From Candidatus Omnitrophota bacterium (lineage in GTDB: Bacteria > Omnitrophota > Gorgyraeia > Zapsychrales > Fredricksoniimonadaceae): a stretch of DNA of 8,519 bases. The translations under genes and the position numbers were made by a program. Positions 6,053 to 8,519 of the stretch are shown here, piece by piece. The notes beneath the pieces were generated by a model that saw nothing but the letters and a program-made list of their open reading frames with translations, searched no databases and had not been told where the DNA came from. Positions within the stretch are counted from its first letter, which is position 1. Every line of letters begins with the position of its first letter. The DNA is taken from the NCBI GenBank assembly GCA_023247575.1, contig JAHFGE010000062.1, positions 1 through 8,519 of the forward strand, read 5' to 3'.

Positions 6053-6104
6053 TGTAGGGGGCGTACCTGCCTCGCCGGCAGGCGGGTTGCCATACGCCCC
6101 TACA
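6053..6104. repeat. TGTAGGGG-type palindrome carrying a second nested hairpin
   Basis: Outer arms TGTAGGGGGCGTA (6053-6065) and TACGCCCCTACA (6093-6104) pair with one bulged G. Between them is a second hairpin, CCTGCC (6066-6071) with GGCAGG (6077-6082), of the CCTGCCTCGCCGGCAGG type seen widely as its own repeat. This looks like one element inserted in another. Its right end supplies the TAG stop of bolA (complement of 6100-6102), and its left end lies five bases before the ribosome site of grxD. Confidence 0.85.
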
Positions 6105-6357
6105 ATTTGTATTGCGATTTAACCTCATTCCATTTCGTTGGCGTAAATGTTTTTAATCCCAAAGCATGAACTGTCTGAAAGACATCTTGAAGCGCTGTCA
6201 TGACCATTTGTTGCTGTTTTAATACCGGCAGCCCCTCGAAACTAGAGGAAACCACAAAGGCCTGCAAGTGCTGGCCGTCATTCATGGGATCGAGGATGTA
6301 GGCGGTGGCGTTGGGGATAGCACGTTCAATGGTTTGTTTAATGTCATCTAACATCAT
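6100..6357 (-). CDS. bolA: BolA-family protein (IbaG/YrbA-like)
   Basis: This 85-residue cytoplasmic protein is the usual partner of CGFS glutaredoxins. The motif DGQHLQAFVVSSSFEG (27-42), the helix QQQMVMTALQDV, and VHALGLKTFTPTKW (63-76) with the conserved His64 match the class containing IbaG and BolA2. Characterised BolA-glutaredoxin pairs share a [2Fe-2S] cluster, with a BolA His as one ligand, so this gene is probably functionally tied to grxD 62 bp downstream. The protein is complete, but its gene is bracketed by repeats: the start codon is only 4 bp from a strong hairpin, so no Shine-Dalgarno is present, and the TAG stop belongs to the next repeat. Two ATG codons stand in tandem at the start; the second is also possible. 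Confidence 0.92.
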   Translation of the reverse strand: MMLDDIKQTIERAIPNATAYILDPMNDGQHLQAFVVSSSFEGLPVLKQQQMVMTALQDVFQTVHALGLKTFTPTKWNEVKSQYKL

Positions 6358-6361
6358 GTTT

Positions 6362-6391
6362 TGTAGGGGCGAACTTTATGTTCGCCCCTAC
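6362..6391. repeat. TGTAGGGG-type perfect hairpin directly upstream of bolA
   Basis: GTAGGGGCGAAC (6363-6374) pairs perfectly with GTTCGCCCCTAC (6380-6391) around the loop TTTAT. It shares the TGTAGGGG outer end with the repeats at 1777, 2136 and 6053. It occupies the position where the bolA ribosome site should be. The remaining 50 bp to the gshB stop hold nothing recognised. Confidence 0.88.
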
Positions 6392-6441
6392 TTAATCTCG
6401 CACCCGTCGACAGTGAGGGCAGCCGACAAAATGATAAAGAA

Positions 6442-7380
6442 TCAGCCTTTGCATAACCCCTCTACGAAATCAATGACTTTTCTTTCCAGGTGCTGGTGAT
6501 AAAGCTTGTTCATTTCCTGGAGGCAGGTGGGAGAAGTAACATTGACCTCAATGAGATAGTCTCCCAGCATATCAATACCTACAAAATAAAGTCCTAATTC
6601 CAAAAGATGCGGTTTTAAGGTCGCCATGATCTGTTTGTCGCGGGCGGTCATCTGGGCTGGTTGGCAGGAGCCGCCGGCAAAGATATTGTTGCGATGATCA
6701 TTAGCCGCATGTACGCGAAGCAAGGCCCCTAACGGTTCGCCATTCAGAAGCAGAATGCGTTTATCGCCGTTTTGGGCCTCTGGAACATAGCGTTGCAGGA
6801 TCATAGGAGAATTCCATTTGTTGCTTAAGTGTTCCAGGATGACTTTGGTGTTAGTGTCACCGGGTTGTATATGAAATACAGAACTGCCTCCGTAGCCATC
6901 GGTGGGTTTGGCAATGATATTTTTATGCTCGGCGATAAAGTCCATCAGTTTCCCTTGATGGCAAGAGATCAGCGTTGGTGGTGCAAATTGAGTAAATTGG
7001 GCTGCCCAAATCTTTTCATTCACTGTACGTATTCCACAAGGACGATTAATGATGGGAATATGTTTAGGCACAAACTCCAACAGCCAGGTGTTGATCAAAT
7101 ACTGTTGGTCAAAAGGAGGATCCGTACGGATAAAAATCGCATGGATCTGATCGTCGGTTAAATCCTCTGATCGTTCTTGGATAAAAGGCTCGTGAGCCAC
7201 GAGCTGGGGTTTGACTTTGATGGTATGAAAATGCAAATGACCATCCCACAAACTGATTCCATCCTCAGGCAGATAATAGACTTCATGACCCCTTTGATGC
7301 GACTCCAGCATAAAGGCAAAGGTGGTATCTTTTTCTATGACCACCGTTTCCAGAGGATCCATGAGAAATAAGAATTTCAT
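6442..7380 (-). CDS. gshB: Glutathione synthetase
   Basis: This 312-residue cytoplasmic ATP-grasp enzyme catalyses the second step of glutathione synthesis: gamma-glutamylcysteine + glycine + ATP. It aligns by eye along its whole length with E. coli GshB: MDPLETVVIEKDTTFAFMLE at the N-terminus, IRTDPPFDQQYL (134-145 in E. coli style numbering is not implied), INRPCGIRTVNEKIWA, the ATP-grasp loop KPTDGYGGSSVF, the DKRILLLNGEPLGALLR strand, NNIFAGGS, and the metal-binding end VGIDMLGDYLIEVNVTSPTC. Family length is about 315 residues, so the gene is complete. An AAGG lies about six bases upstream of the ATG. It follows gshA after a 126-bp gap filled by an AT-rich inverted repeat. Confidence 0.97.
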   Translation of the reverse strand: MKFLFLMDPLETVVIEKDTTFAFMLESHQRGHEVYYLPEDGISLWDGHLHFHTIKVKPQLVAHEPFIQERSEDLTDDQIHAIFIRTDPPFDQQYLINTWLLEFVPKHIPIINRPCGIRTVNEKIWAAQFTQFAPPTLISCHQGKLMDFIAEHKNIIAKPTDGYGGSSVFHIQPGDTNTKVILEHLSNKWNSPMILQRYVPEAQNGDKRILLLNGEPLGALLRVHAANDHRNNIFAGGSCQPAQMTARDKQIMATLKPHLLELGLYFVGIDMLGDYLIEVNVTSPTCLQEMNKLYHQHLERKVIDFVEGLCKG

Positions 7381-7400
7381 ATTGTGCCTTGCTCTTTTAA

Positions 7401-7539
7401 ATTCTAAACCCTAAATTCTAAATCCTAAACAAATTTCAAAACTCTAATGTCTTAAATTATAAAAAAGTAGTTTTAAACATTTGTATTTCGGTCATTTTGA
7501 ATTTGTTTAGGGTTTAGGATTTAGAGTTTTAGGATTTTT
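7401..7539. repeat. AT-rich inverted repeat built of CTAAAYC heptads
   Basis: The left arm has four 7-base units (CTAAACC, CTAAATT, CTAAATC, CTAAACA at 7404-7431) followed by AAATTTCAAAA. The right arm, on the other strand, has CTAAAAC(T), CTAAATC, CTAAACC, CTAAACA (7532 down to 7504) followed by AAATTCAAAA. The arms are inverted around an AT-rich centre of about 55 bp. The heptads resemble plant telomere repeats by chance of composition, not function. The element is MITE-like: it fills the gshA-gshB gap and enters the gshA reading frame. Confidence 0.85.
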
Positions 7540-8519
7540 CTCCAGTTCTTTTATTTCCCGAGTAGCTGCCACTCCTGCAATTCTGGCTAAAATGCGATAA
7601 ATGTCAAATACGTTGATGTTATGCTTGATGCCGCAGTCCAGACCGTACTTATCCAGATGCGGACACATTTTTTGAAAATCCATGCCGCCGGGGGAGTTGA
7701 GGTTCTCGCGAGAGCTTTTAGAAGTATGAAAACGATAAAATCCGCCCACCAGATTGTTGTCAATCTGATAGATACAGACTTCTGACGGTTTCTCCTCGAT
7801 ACGGTGGATGGTGGGCACGCCCTCCTGCAATAAAAACCTTGTCACTTCCTGGGCCGCTTTGTCACGGGAAAGATTCCCTCGTTTACGGCTGTTAAGCTGC
7901 AAAATCTGCTGGGGATCCTCAATAGGGAGGACTCCCAGGCCATAAGTGCCATGGTCGGCCTTGATAAAAATAAATGGTTTGTCTTCAATGCCGTGCTGGG
8001 TATATTTGGCTTGAATTTCTTCAAACAGGTCCTGAGCCTGTTCAAATAGGCGCTGACGGTCAGCCCGCTGCTCTATAGCCACATGGTCTACGACTTTATA
8101 TAAACAGGTAAACAGCCACGGGTCTAAACCAACCATAAAAGCGAATTTTTTCATAAGGTCATTGGTGAGGCGAAAATGTTCAGACTTCAAACGCGAATGC
8201 CAGCCGGCATGGATCGAAGGGAACATGGGTATTGCCGCTTCTACCAATATATCCGGTATGCCGCTGGTTAAATCATTGTTCATGATGATTAAATCAAAAC
8301 AGACTTCTTTATTTTTAATTTTTTTCAGAATACGCCGGAAACAATGGATTTTGACGATTTCTCCGGCAGATGTTTCCAGTTCGATAGCACTGGCCGCCTG
8401 CTGGCAGAAAGAAGGCTCATGGTTAAAGAACGTCGCCACAGTGGTTTCAAACCCAGCCTTTTGGATGATTTGTTGCAAAATACGGACGTTTTCCAGATAC
8501 CAGGTATTGCGTGTATGCT
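7507..8519 (-). CDS. gshA: Glutamate-cysteine ligase, proteobacterial (T. ferrooxidans) type, N-terminus outside window
   Basis: This enzyme performs the first and usually limiting step of glutathione synthesis: ATP-dependent joining of the glutamate gamma-carboxyl to cysteine. It belongs to the family modelled as TIGR02049 (ferrooxidans-type GshA), not the E. coli or plant types. Supporting blocks are NNDLTSGIPDIL, HAGWHSRLKSEHF, LDPWLFTCLYKVV, KPFIFIKADHGTYGLGVLP, LQEGVPTIHRIEEKPSEVCIYQIDN, and LVGGFYRFHTSKSSRENLNSPG. The frame stays open past the TTG at 8478 to the window edge (HTRNTWYLENVRI continues the family pattern), so the true start lies outside; 336 residues are visible of about 430. 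The last ten codons (KNPKTLNPKP) and the stop come from the AT-rich inverted repeat, replacing or extending the natural C-terminus. Confidence 0.93.
   Translation of the reverse strand, partial: HTRNTWYLENVRILQQIIQKAGFETTVATFFNHEPSFCQQAASAIELETSAGEIVKIHCFRRILKKIKNKEVCFDLIIMNNDLTSGIPDILVEAAIPMFPSIHAGWHSRLKSEHFRLTNDLMKKFAFMVGLDPWLFTCLYKVVDHVAIEQRADRQRLFEQAQDLFEEIQAKYTQHGIEDKPFIFIKADHGTYGLGVLPIEDPQQILQLNSRKRGNLSRDKAAQEVTRFLLQEGVPTIHRIEEKPSEVCIYQIDNNLVGGFYRFHTSKSSRENLNSPGGMDFQKMCPHLDKYGLDCGIKHNINVFDIYRILARIAGVAATREIKELEKNPKTLNPKP

Noticed and set aside
7456..7461. TATAAT on the minus strand upstream of gshB as a promoter
   Set aside because: It lies in the AT-rich centre of a repeat, where such a match is expected by chance, and no acceptable -35 lies 16-18 bp upstream.
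7404..7532. CTAAACC heptads as telomeric or eukaryotic DNA, or as a CRISPR array
   Set aside because: The units are short, variable and arranged as two inverted arms between bacterial genes, with no spacers.
8476..8478. TTG at 8478 as the gshA start
   Set aside because: The residues encoded between it and the window edge continue the GshA family pattern, so the gene is simply cut by the window.

Overview
The window looks like chromosomal DNA from an uncultured Gram-negative bacterium. The evidence is a glutathione-synthesis gene pair, a CGFS glutaredoxin with a BolA partner, a FadB/FadJ-type beta-oxidation enzyme, mixed base composition, and many short palindromic repeats of the kind common in environmental candidate-phylum genomes such as Omnitrophota and some deltaproteobacterial lineages. 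The taxonomic guess is weak. The glutathione genes themselves recall Proteobacteria, and transfer cannot be judged from the window alone.

Layout: (1) 1-1450, plus strand: the 3' end of a multifunctional fatty-acid oxidation protein, overlapping by ATGA a small membrane-anchored PsbP/DcrB-like protein. (2) 1461-2105, minus strand: a metallo-beta-lactamase-fold hydrolase, possibly leaderless. It is divergent from the next block across a 111-bp gap occupied by a palindromic repeat. (3) 2217-5715, plus strand: a thioredoxin-fold protein, overlapping by ATGA an NRAMP Mn/Fe transporter, then a universal stress protein and an Mrp/ApbC-type P-loop ATPase fused to a DUF971 domain. (4) 5726-8519, minus strand, read right to left: gshA (cut by the window edge), gshB, bolA and a monothiol CGFS glutaredoxin. 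The Mrp and glutaredoxin genes converge with only 10 bp between them.

How the genes may work together: GshA and GshB make glutathione. CGFS glutaredoxins use glutathione to hold a [2Fe-2S] cluster and form complexes with BolA proteins. Mrp proteins carry Fe-S clusters, NRAMP imports Mn or Fe, and the thioredoxin-like and MBL proteins fit thiol or thioester chemistry. Regions 3 and 4 therefore read as a thiol, iron and Fe-S homeostasis neighbourhood. The individual families are known; the linkage is an inference.

The most unusual signal is the repeat content. At least nine palindromic or inverted-repeat elements of several types lie in 8.5 kb. Two lie in frame inside conserved enzymes (the MBL hydrolase and Mrp). 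One supplies the last ten codons of gshA, one supplies the stop codon of bolA, one sits immediately before the bolA start, and one element is nested inside another. No RNA genes, CRISPR array, transposase or complete insertion sequence were seen. Every gap over 100 bp is filled mainly by a repeat, and no gap exceeds 300 bp.
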